A stretch of 50,967 nucleotides of DNA from Muribaculaceae bacterium. Its GTDB lineage: Bacteria > Bacteroidota > Bacteroidia > Bacteroidales > Muribaculaceae. Each line of letters opens with the position of its first letter. Position 1 is the first letter of the stretch. A model generated the notes under the pieces. It was not told the DNA's origin. It was given only the letters and a program-made list of their open reading frames with translations, and ran no database searches. The position numbers and the translations under genes were made by a program. Below are positions 1 to 8,493 of this stretch, one piece after another. Location of the stretch: assembly GCA_017555085.1 (NCBI GenBank), contig JAFZHD010000002.1, positions 1 through 50,967 of the forward strand, given 5' to 3'.

Positions 1-312
1 GGGGCTTTGCCCCACCTCCCCTATTTTTTGCTCCGAAATTTCTCCGCAAAAAGCAGTGGAGGACTTGCTGGTGCACAAACCTAGTGTTTCCGGGGTCGTT
101 GTGTTGTCAAGTGTCCCTCTGCCACGAAGTGGATAGGGGGAACCTTTAGTTCACGAGTGAGCGAGCAGTGCTTGTCGGCTTGCCGGTGCACGATGGCGAG
201 ACTCACCGTACCAGAACGAGCTCGCGAGTTCGGAGGGGGTGAGATTATAATAATCAGTTTGTTATGACTGTCTTTGCGCCAACAAAGTTATAGTTCCCAT
301 CTTTTATATCAA
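1..312. other. Non-coding stretch at the window edge
   Basis: No convincing gene is visible here. The first 13 bases form a perfect GGGGC/GCCCC hairpin (loop of three), perhaps the remains of a terminator. A second weak hairpin, CCAC-GAA-GTGG, is flanked by CCCT/AGGG around 115-140. Two imperfect copies of a 15-base sequence (CTTGCTGGTGCACAA at 64-78 and CTTGCCGGTGCACGA at 179-193) suggest a degenerate repeat. GC content is higher than in other spacers of the window. The minus-strand antiporter gene ends at 313, so this is the 3' side of that operon. Confidence 0.4.
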
Positions 313-2532
313 TTAGTGCTGACGCAATTTATCAACGGCCGACTCACCACCTACAATCCACACGATGTCGCCAAGTTCAAAGGGTATTTCGCCTGTGGGT
401 TTGAGATACTCTTCGCCGCGTTGAATAGCAAGCACAAGCACGCCATATGAATCGCGCATCTGCGCTGTTGCTGTGGTGTGTCCCAACAAGGGCGATTCCT
501 CGCCAATCGACACTGTAATCATTGATACAGTTTCGGCAGGTGCGCTTGCATCATGTTCGCCTTGGTCCTCAACCACTCCGAGCAACGCCTGAATCTGCTC
601 GTCGGTACCAATCACGCCAAGCACATCGCCAGGAAACACGCGAGTGTCGCCGTTGGGCACGGCAATCAATGTTGCTCCGCGCTGAATTGATGCCACATTC
701 ACGCCATAGCGACGACGGAGGTTTGATTGGCTCAAACGCTCGCCAACAAAGGGACATTCATAACCCACTTCCATATATGCCAAGTGCAAGTCGCTGACAA
801 TGTTGTTGTTCTTACCGCTACGGCGCAATTCGCGCTCATTGAGGTTGTCGAGAAATTTGGCCTCAATGTTGCGCATTCTCACTCGCACACGATTAGAGAA
901 CATCAATATGAGAATAACAAATATCGCAAAACCACACGACATTGCCACGGTCATTGTGTAGATTGAGCCTAACAAGTACACGATAAAACCGAGTGCAAGC
1001 AACATGCGGAACAACATCATAACAATCAACGGCACATCAATGCGCGCATTAACCTCACGCAAGCGTTTGAGTTCAATTTTCTTTGACACGGGGTAAGACA
1101 ATGCAAGCAAGAACGGCGACATAACCACGAGCGATGTGATGCATCCCACAAGTTTATACCATTCGGGCATGATTTCTTGCAACCAAGGGATAAAGAATTT
1201 CAACGAGATGAGCGTACATGCAATAAGAATTATCGAATAGAGCATCACACGCCACAAATAATGTTGGAAAAGCGTTTTCCACAAGCGGCTTGTTTCGCTC
1301 TCGGCCACAGCCTGTTTGGTATATCTTTCGATAAGGAAATGCAGACGGCGAGGCAAGTGTCGTTCCACAAAATTGTAGCACGGGCCCGAAAGGCGAATAA
1401 AATATGGGGTTGTGAAGGTTGTGAGCACCGACACAGCCACGACAACGGGATAAATCGTCGGGTCAAGCACGCCAAGCGACATACCGAGCGAAGCGATAAT
1501 GAAGGCAAACTCACCGATTTGAGTAAGCGAAAAGCCCGACTCCATTGCCACACGCAACGATTGTCCGGTAACGAGCATACCCGATGTTCCGAAGAATATC
1601 ATACCCACAATCACCACCAACGACAAGATGATGATGGGCGACCAATAATCTACAATGATTGTGGGATTTACCATCATACCCACCGAGATAAAGAACACGG
1701 CGCCAAAGAGGTCTTTGACGGGCATAACCACTTTTTCAATGCGTTCGGCCATACTTGTTCCGGCCAAAATCGAGCCCATCACAAACGCGCCAAGCGCAAG
1801 CGAGAAGCCGCAATATACCGAGAACACGGCCATACCCAAGCACAAGCCCATTGACACAACGAGCAATGTTTCGGAATTGAGAAAACGACGAACCGAGTTA
1901 AACAACGACGGCAACACAAATACGCCCACAAGAAACCACATAACGAGGAAGAATACTAACTTGCCCACGCTGAGCAACATTTCGCCACCTTCAACGCTAT
2001 TGTTGATGGCTATTGACGAGAGTATCACCATCATCAACACGGCAAAGAGGTCTTCGACAATGAGCACGGCAAATACCAATGACGCAAACTTCTTGTGTCG
2101 CAAGTTCATATCGGTAAACGCCTTAATGATAATAGTGGTTGACGACATTGAGAGCATACCGCCCAAGAACAGACTGTTCATATTGGTAAATCCGAGCAAA
2201 CGGCCGGCAAAAAATCCAGCGGTCATCATACCTATCACGATGATTAGCGCCGTTACCACGGCCGAGCCACCCACATTCAGTAACTTCTTGAAACTGAACT
2301 CCAAACCGAGCGAGAACAGCAGCACAACAATACCTATCTGCGCCCAAAACTCGATATTAGATTCGGTTACCACCGAGGGCAAATACTCAAAGTGGGGACT
2401 CGCCAAGAAACCGGCAACGATGTAGCCCAACACGACGGGCTGTTTGAGCCACTTAAACAATACTGTCACAACACCGCCCAAGAGCAATATCAACGCAAGG
2501 TCGGTGATGAGGCTTTCGATATTTAATTCCAT
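313..2532 (-). CDS. CPA2/Kef-type monovalent cation:proton antiporter with two TrkA-C domains
   Basis: This is an inner-membrane antiporter of the Kef/CPA2 family, expected to exchange K+ or Na+ for H+. The 739-residue protein starts with a hydrophobic exchanger domain (about residues 1-380) holding the family stretches VVLGYIVAGFLASP and GIVVLLFSLGLEF. Further membrane segments follow at about 425-550. Two soluble TrkA-C-like (RCK-C) modules occupy about 590-660 and 665-738; these usually bind ligands and gate transport. No Rossmann TrkA-N domain is obvious between membrane part and TrkA-C modules. It is the last gene of a cluster with an MgtC-family protein and a coiled-coil protein, 36 nt after mgtC. 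The family is clear; the ion transported is not. Confidence 0.88.
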   Translation of the reverse strand: MELNIESLITDLALILLLGGVVTVLFKWLKQPVVLGYIVAGFLASPHFEYLPSVVTESNIEFWAQIGIVVLLFSLGLEFSFKKLLNVGGSAVVTALIIVIGMMTAGFFAGRLLGFTNMNSLFLGGMLSMSSTTIIIKAFTDMNLRHKKFASLVFAVLIVEDLFAVLMMVILSSIAINNSVEGGEMLLSVGKLVFFLVMWFLVGVFVLPSLFNSVRRFLNSETLLVVSMGLCLGMAVFSVYCGFSLALGAFVMGSILAGTSMAERIEKVVMPVKDLFGAVFFISVGMMVNPTIIVDYWSPIIILSLVVIVGMIFFGTSGMLVTGQSLRVAMESGFSLTQIGEFAFIIASLGMSLGVLDPTIYPVVVAVSVLTTFTTPYFIRLSGPCYNFVERHLPRRLHFLIERYTKQAVAESETSRLWKTLFQHYLWRVMLYSIILIACTLISLKFFIPWLQEIMPEWYKLVGCITSLVVMSPFLLALSYPVSKKIELKRLREVNARIDVPLIVMMLFRMLLALGFIVYLLGSIYTMTVAMSCGFAIFVILILMFSNRVRVRMRNIEAKFLDNLNERELRRSGKNNNIVSDLHLAYMEVGYECPFVGERLSQSNLRRRYGVNVASIQRGATLIAVPNGDTRVFPGDVLGVIGTDEQIQALLGVVEDQGEHDASAPAETVSMITVSIGEESPLLGHTTATAQMRDSYGVLVLAIQRGEEYLKPTGEIPFELGDIVWIVGGESAVDKLRQH

Positions 2533-2568
2533 TTATGTGTTTTGATTATTTACAGTTATGAGTTTGTC

Positions 2569-3303
2569 TTAAATGTTGGCTTGATGGCCGAGTGAGATTG
2601 ATGTTGTGGGATACACCTTGCGCAATTCCTTGAACAGCAACACATAGTCGGTTGCCTCCTTGGCTCTGACAGCCAAGTTCACAACGGTTGATTGATGAGT
2701 GTAGTCATAGTCGACATACACATTGCTCAAATGCACATCAAAACGTTTGAGCACTTGGCGATATGGCTCCATATCCTCAACCACATGTGACACACCGATA
2801 GTGATGACACGAATTTCGGCACCGATATTGATTTTATGCTCCAACTTTTCGAGCGGAACAAGAATAAACAATATGAGCAATGTAGCCGCAACGGCAAGCA
2901 CATACAAGCCGACGCCCACAGCAAGGCCTATTGTCGCAACAATCCATATACCTGCAGCCGTAGTGAGACCCTTGACCGAGCCTTTCATGTGAATGATAGC
3001 GCCGGCACCCAAGAAACCGATACCGGTCACCACCTGGGCCGCAATGCGACTGGGGTCACCGCGCTTGGCTGCCATATATTCTTGCGGAACATAGATTGAA
3101 ATGAGCATGGCAAGCGTTGCGCCCATCGAAATGAGGGCAAAGGTTCGCACACCGGCAATCTGCCCTTTGCGCTTGCGCTCAAAGCCCACGACACAACCGA
3201 GCAACAGACTGACGCCCAAGCGAAAAACCGCCGAGGTGGGATTTACATCCACACTGTTAACCGCAACGCAAAATTCGGCCCATAATTGGCTAAATTGCTC
3301 CAT
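2569..3303 (-). CDS. MgtC/SapB family membrane protein
   Basis: The 244-residue protein has the MgtC/SapB signature: LLLGCVVGFERKRKGQIAG, then GVRTFALISMGATL, and a Gly-rich segment with GIGFLGAGAIIH. Hydrophobic segments cover about residues 25-155 and a small soluble domain of about 90 residues ends the protein, resembling the ACT-like tail of longer MgtC proteins. In Salmonella and mycobacteria MgtC supports growth at low Mg2+ and affects the F-type ATPase; whether that holds here is unknown. The gene lies 8 nt after the coiled-coil gene and 36 nt before the antiporter gene, so the three are probably co-transcribed and may serve ion homeostasis together. Confidence 0.87.
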   Translation of the reverse strand: MEQFSQLWAEFCVAVNSVDVNPTSAVFRLGVSLLLGCVVGFERKRKGQIAGVRTFALISMGATLAMLISIYVPQEYMAAKRGDPSRIAAQVVTGIGFLGAGAIIHMKGSVKGLTTAAGIWIVATIGLAVGVGLYVLAVAATLLILFILVPLEKLEHKINIGAEIRVITIGVSHVVEDMEPYRQVLKRFDVHLSNVYVDYDYTHQSTVVNLAVRAKEATDYVLLFKELRKVYPTTSISLGHQANI

Positions 3304-3311
3304 TTATGCTT

Positions 3312-4232
3312 TTATTTGAGAGTGATTTTCTTTGATGTCAAACGATAGTTGTCGGCAAAAAGTTCAACGAGATATTCGCCAGGCGAGAGAGCGGTATTGA
3401 TATCCCAATAAATAGTGATATCCGAAAGTTCTTCGCCGGCATATTCTACCGATTTGCGAGCAGTGCATTCAACCTTACCACCTTCAAAACTGAAAGTACC
3501 GGCTCCGCCAAGCAAATTACCCTCGGGCGACACGATGCGCAAATACACCACCTTTTCGCCTACGGGAGTCGAGTTATTTTGGGGAATAGTGAAAGTTACC
3601 ATCAACTGCTTAGCCTTCTTCACATTTTTCTCAACCTTACCGTTCTTCTTGAGGCCGACAAGAGTCACACCAGTGACATTGAGTTTTTCGGCAAGCGTCA
3701 TGCGCTCGGTAAGTTCCTCGTTTTTGCGAGAAGTTTCTTCGACTTGCGATGAGAGTTCGCGGTTTTGGTTTTTAATCTTTTTGTTTTCGGCACGCAAACC
3801 GGCATTTTCCTTGCCCAACGAGTCGATTTGAGCTACATAGTGGCGCAAGAGACCTTTGAGAGTGTTTATCTCTGATTGCAACTCGCGAATGCGGGCCGCA
3901 CTTTTCTTCTTTTCGCTGTTGAGTTCTTGAAGAAGTTTTTCAACCTTGCTCTTTGCCGCAGCATATTTCATCACGATAGAGTCGTTGGCCAATCGCTGTG
4001 CTTGATTTTCATATTGGGCAAACTCGTCGTTCAACGCCTCATATTCGCCTGCAAGTTGCAACTGCTCGTTGGTCAACTGCAACTGCTCATTTTCGGCCGA
4101 CATCTGCGACACTTTCACGCCCATAACCGACACTGCGATAATCACGGCAATAACAGCCACACCAAGTGCTGCGCCAAGCACAATCACAGTTTTTTTCAAC
4201 TTCTCAGGAGTCATATTCAGGTCAAATTTCAT
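3312..4232 (-). CDS. Membrane-anchored coiled-coil protein of unknown function
   Basis: I do not recognise a named family. The 306-residue protein has a short cytoplasmic N-terminus, one membrane helix (about residues 15-38), and a long heptad-rich region rich in Glu, Lys and Leu (about 40-185), with repeats such as ENEQLQLTNEQLQL. The C-terminal 115 residues look like a beta-rich domain with GEKVVYLRIVSPEGNLLGG and an ending typical of an Ig-like fold. The expected topology is N-in with the coiled coil and beta domain in the periplasm. A TAACTTTG promoter box lies 32 nt upstream. It leads the cluster with mgtC and the antiporter, so it may scaffold or sense for them; that is inference. Confidence 0.75.
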   Translation of the reverse strand: MKFDLNMTPEKLKKTVIVLGAALGVAVIAVIIAVSVMGVKVSQMSAENEQLQLTNEQLQLAGEYEALNDEFAQYENQAQRLANDSIVMKYAAAKSKVEKLLQELNSEKKKSAARIRELQSEINTLKGLLRHYVAQIDSLGKENAGLRAENKKIKNQNRELSSQVEETSRKNEELTERMTLAEKLNVTGVTLVGLKKNGKVEKNVKKAKQLMVTFTIPQNNSTPVGEKVVYLRIVSPEGNLLGGAGTFSFEGGKVECTARKSVEYAGEELSDITIYWDINTALSPGEYLVELFADNYRLTSKKITLK

Positions 4233-4263
4233 CTTTGCTATGTTTTATAGTGTTATTAAACTG

Positions 4264-4271
4264 CAAAGTTA
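4264..4271 (-). promoter_or_regulatory. -7 promoter box for the coiled-coil/mgtC/antiporter cluster
   Basis: On the minus strand this reads TAACTTTG, a match to the Bacteroidota -7 consensus TAnnTTTG, 32 nt before the start codon of the coiled-coil gene. No good TTTG -33 box is found at the usual distance. Confidence 0.5.
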
Positions 4272-4476
4272 CTGAAATTCCGCAAATTTATCTCACCTAT
4301 CACTCATTAATAATTACACGAAATTGGTTAAAAAGAGTTGTAAAGCCACATATAAGCACATTTTCACTCATCGGAAAAATTAGACTAATTCTAAATAAGA
4401 GTTAGAAAATATGCTGAAAATAGGATAATTACTAAAATTTGCCAATTTTTTATTTCATCAATTAAGTTATTTGTTA
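4272..4476. other. AT-rich divergent intergenic region
   Basis: This spacer between the coiled-coil gene and the ferredoxin gene is strongly AT-rich and holds no credible reading frame or stable hairpin. It presumably contains the upstream promoter elements of both divergent units. Confidence 0.45.
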
Positions 4477-4484
4477 TAACTTTG
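4477..4484 (+). promoter_or_regulatory. -7 promoter box of the ferredoxin gene
   Basis: TAACTTTG matches the Bacteroidota TAnnTTTG consensus and lies 46 nt before the ferredoxin start. The -33 box is not clear. Confidence 0.55.
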
Positions 4485-4530
4485 CTCATCAAAACAACTG
4501 TATTGTTTAATAACTAAAACTATTTGAACT

Positions 4531-4701
4531 ATGGCTTATGTAATTACTGACAGCTGCGTAGCATGTGGTACTTGTATCGCTGAATGCCCCGTTGAAGCAA
4601 TCTCAGAAGGCGACATCTATGTAATCGACGCTGACACTTGCATCGACTGCGGTACTTGCGCAGGCGTTTGCCCCAGCGAAGCAATCGTTCCCGGCGAATA
4701 A
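4531..4701 (+). CDS. 2[4Fe-4S] ferredoxin, 56 residues
   Basis: This short gene encodes a bacterial (clostridial-type) ferredoxin. Two CxxCxxCxxxCP motifs supply all eight ligands: C9, C12, C15, C19 and C37, C40, C43, C47. The protein is acidic and has no extension, the usual size for the family. Such proteins carry low-potential electrons in the cytoplasm, for example to and from pyruvate:ferredoxin oxidoreductase or hydrogenases in anaerobes, consistent with a gut-type Bacteroidales. It stands alone, with its own promoter box upstream and a strong hairpin terminator 24 nt after its stop codon, so it is probably a highly expressed single-gene transcript. Confidence 0.95.
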   Translation: MAYVITDSCVACGTCIAECPVEAISEGDIYVIDADTCIDCGTCAGVCPSEAIVPGE

Positions 4702-4724
4702 TATTCACCTCGAAAGGATTTAAG

Positions 4725-4759
4725 GAGGACGCTCGACAATTTGTCGCGTCCTCTTTTTT
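4725..4759 (+). terminator. Rho-independent terminator of the ferredoxin gene
   Basis: The stem GAGGACG-(CT bulge)-CGACA pairs with TGTCG-CGTCCTC around a three-base loop and is followed by six T residues. Confidence 0.9.
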
Positions 4760-4785
4760 GTTACCGAATAATTTAGTTATCTTTG
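4757..4785 (+). promoter_or_regulatory. Promoter of the glycosyltransferase-DUF4286-ruvC operon
   Basis: TTTG at 4757-4760 and TATCTTTG at 4778-4785 match the two Bacteroidota promoter boxes; the 17-nt spacer is a little shorter than the usual 19-21. The -33 box overlaps the T-tract of the preceding terminator. The start codon follows 29 nt later. Confidence 0.55.
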
Positions 4786-4814
4786 CTTGTCAATAACACT
4801 ATCAATCATCATAT

Positions 4815-5582
4815 ATGAATAGCGAAACCCGACCATTGTTCAGCATCATCACCGTGACCTATAATGCTGCCGCCACCCTGCCCCCCACTCTTGCAAGCGT
4901 CAAGGAGCAGACTTGCCAGTTATTTGAATACATCATCATGGACGGTGCATCAAAAGACAACACCGTGGCATTGGCCACCGATGCCCAAATCAACGGCGCA
5001 CGCATTTTTTCAGAGCCCGACAAAGGCCTGTATGATGCTATGAACAAGGCCATTGACAAAACCACTGGCGAATATCTCATTTTTCTCAACGCAGGCGATG
5101 CCTTTCACAGCGCCGACACCTTGCAGCAAATCGCCGACACGGTTATGGACAACGACTTCCCTGGCATAGTGTATGGACAGACACAATTAGTTGACAGCAA
5201 CCGTCAGCGCATCGGCGACCGTCACCTCACTGCACCCGAAACACTGTCGTTCAAGAGTTTTGCCAACGGCATGGTAGTGTGTCATCAGGCATTTATCGTG
5301 TTGCGCCGCGTTGCCGGACACTACGACATGAAATATCGTTTCTCGGCCGACTATGAATGGTGTATCCGTTGCCTCAAACGCTCTCGCCGCAACGCTTATA
5401 TCGACGACACCATCATCGACTACCTCAACGAAGGCCTCACAACAGCCAACCGTCGCAAGTCGTTGCGCGAACGTTTCGCAATCATGTGTCACTACTACGG
5501 TACAATGCCCACAATCATGCGCCACATCGCATTCATTCCCCGCTTCATCAAGCAGACTCTCAAAGAACGCAAAAACCGCTAA
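4815..5582 (+). CDS. Family 2 glycosyltransferase
   Basis: The 255-residue cytoplasmic protein has the GT-A fold signature of GT2 enzymes: FSIITVTYNAAATL at the N-terminus, IIMDGASKDNT (nucleotide binding), EPDKGLYDAMNKAI and GEYLIFLNAGDAF. These resemble WcaA-like and Bacteroides capsule or lipopolysaccharide transferases that use a nucleotide sugar. No membrane helices are visible. It heads an operon 12 nt before a DUF4286 gene and ruvC, not a polysaccharide cluster, so its acceptor cannot be predicted. Confidence 0.88.
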   Translation: MNSETRPLFSIITVTYNAAATLPPTLASVKEQTCQLFEYIIMDGASKDNTVALATDAQINGARIFSEPDKGLYDAMNKAIDKTTGEYLIFLNAGDAFHSADTLQQIADTVMDNDFPGIVYGQTQLVDSNRQRIGDRHLTAPETLSFKSFANGMVVCHQAFIVLRRVAGHYDMKYRFSADYEWCIRCLKRSRRNAYIDDTIIDYLNEGLTTANRRKSLRERFAIMCHYYGTMPTIMRHIAFIPRFIKQTLKERKNR

Positions 5583-5594
5583 ACTTAACTATAT

Positions 5595-5900
5595 ATGTAT
5601 CTCTATAACACCACATTTGTAGTCACTCCCGCAATCGAAGCCAAGTTTATCGCTTGGGCCAAAGACCAATATATAACCACAGCCATGGAGTCGGGCGTAT
5701 TCTACTCTCCCATTCTATCGCGCATACTTGCCGAACACGAACCCGGAACAGTGGCCTACGCATTGCAAATGCGCGCAAAAAGCGTCAACGAAGCTAACGC
5801 ATGGCACGAAAGCGCGGGCGACGACATGCGCAAAATATGCTCAATGAAATGGGGCGACAGTTTTCTGCACTTTTCAACCTTCATGCAAATTGTAGGATAA
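5595..5900 (+). CDS. DUF4286 family protein
   Basis: The 101-residue protein begins MYLYNTTFVVTP and contains a run of short beta strands and helices with GTVAYALQMRA in the middle, the pattern of the DUF4286 family common in Bacteroidota. No catalytic motif is evident; the size and fold suggest a ferredoxin-like alpha/beta dimer. Its last base directly precedes the ruvC start codon, so the two are probably translationally coupled. The function is unknown; a link to recombination is suggested only by position. Confidence 0.75.
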   Translation: MYLYNTTFVVTPAIEAKFIAWAKDQYITTAMESGVFYSPILSRILAEHEPGTVAYALQMRAKSVNEANAWHESAGDDMRKICSMKWGDSFLHFSTFMQIVG

Positions 5901-6482
5901 ATGGCCGAAGGAAAAGACCTTAAACATTGGGACCGCATCATCATCGGCATTGACCCCGGCACAAATGTCATGGGATATGGCATATTGGGCGTTAAGGGCA
6001 AAACTCCCGAAATGATAATGATGGGCGTTATCGAACTCAACAAATTTGAGAGCCACTATCTGCGACTCGCGCGCATCTTCGAGCGCGTGTCGGGACTCAT
6101 TGAGCAATATCTCCCCGACGAAATGGCCATCGAAGCGCCATTCTTCGGAAAAAATGTTCAGTCAATGCTCAAACTCGGTCGCGCACAAGGCGTTGCAATG
6201 GCAGCCGCCCTCAACCGCGACATACCCATCAGCGAATACGAGCCGCGCAAAATAAAAATGGCCATCACCGGCACTGGTGCAGCAAGCAAAGAGCAAGTCA
6301 AAGAAATGGTGCGACGCATCCTCAACATCCCACAAGAAAACATGCTGCCGCAACTCGATGCCACCGACGCACTCGCAGCAGCATTATGCCATTTCTATGA
6401 ATCTACCCGCCCCCAAGTCGAAAAAGGCTGCCGCTCTTGGAAAGAATTCATCGCCAAAAATCCCGACAAAGTAAAAAAATAG
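5901..6482 (+). CDS. ruvC: Crossover junction endodeoxyribonuclease RuvC
   Basis: RuvC cuts Holliday junctions symmetrically after RuvAB branch migration. The 193-residue protein has all four acidic catalytic residues in the expected places: D18 ([12 protein letters not shown]), E78 (MAIEAPFF), and D153 and D156 (LDATDALA), matching D7, E66, D138 and D141 of the E. coli enzyme. Length is close to the family norm, with a short N-terminal extension of about 10 residues before the first strand. The start abuts the DUF4286 stop codon. The gene is last in its operon; the next gene has its own promoter. Confidence 0.96.
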   Translation: MAEGKDLKHWDRIIIGIDPGTNVMGYGILGVKGKTPEMIMMGVIELNKFESHYLRLARIFERVSGLIEQYLPDEMAIEAPFFGKNVQSMLKLGRAQGVAMAAALNRDIPISEYEPRKIKMAITGTGAASKEQVKEMVRRILNIPQENMLPQLDATDALAAALCHFYESTRPQVEKGCRSWKEFIAKNPDKVKK

Positions 6483-6511
6483 GCGCCACCCCAAAAATAC
6501 TCTTACAAAAA

Positions 6512-6543
6512 TTTGGAAAGGGCGCTTTTATTACATACCTTTG
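6512..6543 (+). promoter_or_regulatory. Promoter of the tetR-efflux operon
   Basis: TTTG at 6512-6515 and TACCTTTG at 6536-6543 are separated by 20 nt, an ideal fit to the Bacteroidota sigma-ABfr promoter. The predicted transcription start falls inside the palindrome that follows. Confidence 0.8.
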
Positions 6544-6559
6544 CTAACAATCTTGTTAG
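6544..6559 (+). promoter_or_regulatory. Probable TetR operator (perfect 16-bp palindrome)
   Basis: CTAACAA-TC-TTGTTAG is a perfect inverted repeat that begins directly after the -7 box and covers the predicted start of transcription. A further half-site-like TTGTTAAC occurs at 6566-6573. The position just upstream of a tetR gene suggests autorepression of the whole operon. Confidence 0.7.
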
Positions 6560-6583
6560 ACACTTTTGTTAACACATTTAACC

Positions 6584-7216
6584 ATGAGCAATAACGACAA
6601 GCAAAACAAAGAGTTACAAATTCTTCGCGCTGCCGAAACTGAGTTTCTGACCAAAGGATACGACGGAGCGAGAACCACATCTATCGCCAAAGCTGCTGGC
6701 GTCACTCACGCCATGCTTCACTACTATTTCCGCACCAAAGAACAATTATTTGAGCGAATAGTAAACGACAAATTCAAACTCATGGCAGAAAGCATGCTCT
6801 GCATCTTTGGAGCCCCCTCGCAACCCCTCATCGAGCGAATCCGCAATGGTATTTGCACACATTTTGACTTTATTGCAGCTAACCCGCTTCTGCCACGATT
6901 CGTAATAAACGAGGTAATAACAGATCCTCACAGACATGAATTACTAACAAACAACATCAGCAAAATAGCCCAAATAATCAGCGACAAATTGCAAAAAGAA
7001 ATTAACGAAGCCGCCCAACGCGGAGAAATTACCCAAATTGATTGCAGAATGTTATTTATCAGCATGGTCTCTCTCAACCTTTTCTCTTTTATCGCATACC
7101 CTATCATTGAGTTTATTCACAATGATGCTGCCATAAACCGCGAGGCTTTTTTAGCAGCCCGCAAAGCCGAAAACGTTGAAACAATTATGCGTAGAATTAA
7201 AATTCAACAACCATGA
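6584..7216 (+). CDS. TetR/AcrR family transcriptional repressor
   Basis: The 210-residue protein has a classic TetR N-terminal DNA-binding domain (about residues 15-60): ILRAAETEFLTKGYDGARTT, then the helix-turn-helix TSIAKAAGVTHAMLHYYF and KEQLFERIV. The C-terminal helices form the ligand-binding and dimer part. The start at 6584 is chosen over an in-frame ATG 18 nt upstream because the family pattern begins soon after it and the upstream one lies close to the operator. Its stop overlaps the next start by the ATGA junction, so it is the first gene of the efflux operon and probably senses a substrate of the pump. Confidence 0.92.
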   Translation: MSNNDKQNKELQILRAAETEFLTKGYDGARTTSIAKAAGVTHAMLHYYFRTKEQLFERIVNDKFKLMAESMLCIFGAPSQPLIERIRNGICTHFDFIAANPLLPRFVINEVITDPHRHELLTNNISKIAQIISDKLQKEINEAAQRGEITQIDCRMLFISMVSLNLFSFIAYPIIEFIHNDAAINREAFLAARKAENVETIMRRIKIQQP

Positions 7217-8490
7217 GACATTTCATTTCCTTATTAACACTATTCGTGACATTTTTCACGATGCGTGCTCAAACCCTCGACCAATGCCACAGTTTAGCAA
7301 CCGAGAATTATCCCGAAATTAAAAAATACAATCTCATTTTAGCCACCGAACAATACAACCTATCTAATGCCTCACGCGCTTGGATTCCGCAGGTAGTATT
7401 ATCAGGACAAGCCTCATACCAATCAGCCACCCCCACTTATCCCGAGGCACTTAACGCCATGATTGAGGCAAACGGGTTGGAAATGTCGGGCATTCGCAAA
7501 GACCAATACAAAGTGGCTATTGACATCTCGCAAAATATCTGGGACGGAGGTCAATCAAAAGCATCTCGCGAAATCGCTAAAGCCGAAGCCGACGAACAGC
7601 GCTCTATGGTTGACGTTTCTCTCCATAATCTGCAAACGCGGGTCAACAACATTTTCTTCGGTATTTTATTATTAGAAGAGCGAGAGGCTAACACCGAAAC
7701 TCTCATCGGTGTTCTCAACAACAACCTCAACCAAATGCGCACATATTATAATAACGGTATTGCAACAATGGCTGATGTTGATGCAATCGAGGCCGAAGTG
7801 CTTACAATGCAGCAAACTCTCGAACAAGTCAGAGCGTCTCGAGCATGTTTTCGTCGAATGTTAGAAATTTTCATCGGCCAACCTCTTTCTGACGAGAAAC
7901 TTTCTAAGCCCGAATTGGCAAGCATTGAAAGTCGTAATTCGGCCCGACCCGAGTTACAATTGTTTGACGCACAAATCAACAAACTCAATGCCCAACGCAA
8001 AGCCATCAACGCCTCAACCATGCCTCGATTCAGTGCATTTGCCCAAGGCTATTATGGATATCCCGGGTTGGACATGTTCAAGAGCATGGTTGCTCCCGAA
8101 TGGACCTTGAATGGTATCATTGGCATTCGCATGTCTTGGAACATCGGTGCATACTATACCCGGAAAAATAATTTGAGCAAACTTAATGCCGCCGAGCAAA
8201 ATGTCGCCATTCAGCGTGATGTATTTTTATTCAACACTCAACTGCAAGTCACACAAGACGATGGTGAAATAGCTCGTTTACAAAACACCCTGAACAACGA
8301 CAACCAGATTGTCAGACTCCGAAAATCGGTAAGACAGGCTGCCGAATCAAAATTCCAAAACGGCGTCATTGATACTAACGACCTACTACAAAAAATTGCT
8401 GATGAAACAACAGCTATCAGCAATCGCAGCACCCACGAAATAGAACTTTTACAAGCTATATATCGATTAAAAACAACATTAAACCAATAA
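7213..8490 (+). CDS. TolC-like outer-membrane efflux protein
   Basis: The 425-residue protein has a signal peptide (about residues 1-19, ending FFTMRAQ) and the two internally repeated long helical regions of the outer-membrane factor family, with SNASRAWIPQVVLSGQASY near the N-terminus and RAWIP-like, LYNAEQ-like positions repeated later. It is expected to form the trimeric channel across the outer membrane for the pump encoded downstream. The start overlaps the tetR stop by 4 nt and the stop is 3 nt before the membrane-fusion gene. Confidence 0.9.
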   Translation: MRHFISLLTLFVTFFTMRAQTLDQCHSLATENYPEIKKYNLILATEQYNLSNASRAWIPQVVLSGQASYQSATPTYPEALNAMIEANGLEMSGIRKDQYKVAIDISQNIWDGGQSKASREIAKAEADEQRSMVDVSLHNLQTRVNNIFFGILLLEEREANTETLIGVLNNNLNQMRTYYNNGIATMADVDAIEAEVLTMQQTLEQVRASRACFRRMLEIFIGQPLSDEKLSKPELASIESRNSARPELQLFDAQINKLNAQRKAINASTMPRFSAFAQGYYGYPGLDMFKSMVAPEWTLNGIIGIRMSWNIGAYYTRKNNLSKLNAAEQNVAIQRDVFLFNTQLQVTQDDGEIARLQNTLNNDNQIVRLRKSVRQAAESKFQNGVIDTNDLLQKIADETTAISNRSTHEIELLQAIYRLKTTLNQ

Positions 8491-8493
8491 GAC

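Noticed and set aside
6483..6530. GCGCC/GGCGC pairing followed by TTTTATT after ruvC
   Set aside because: Only five pairs with a loop of over 30 nt that includes the tetR -33 box; too weak to call a terminator.
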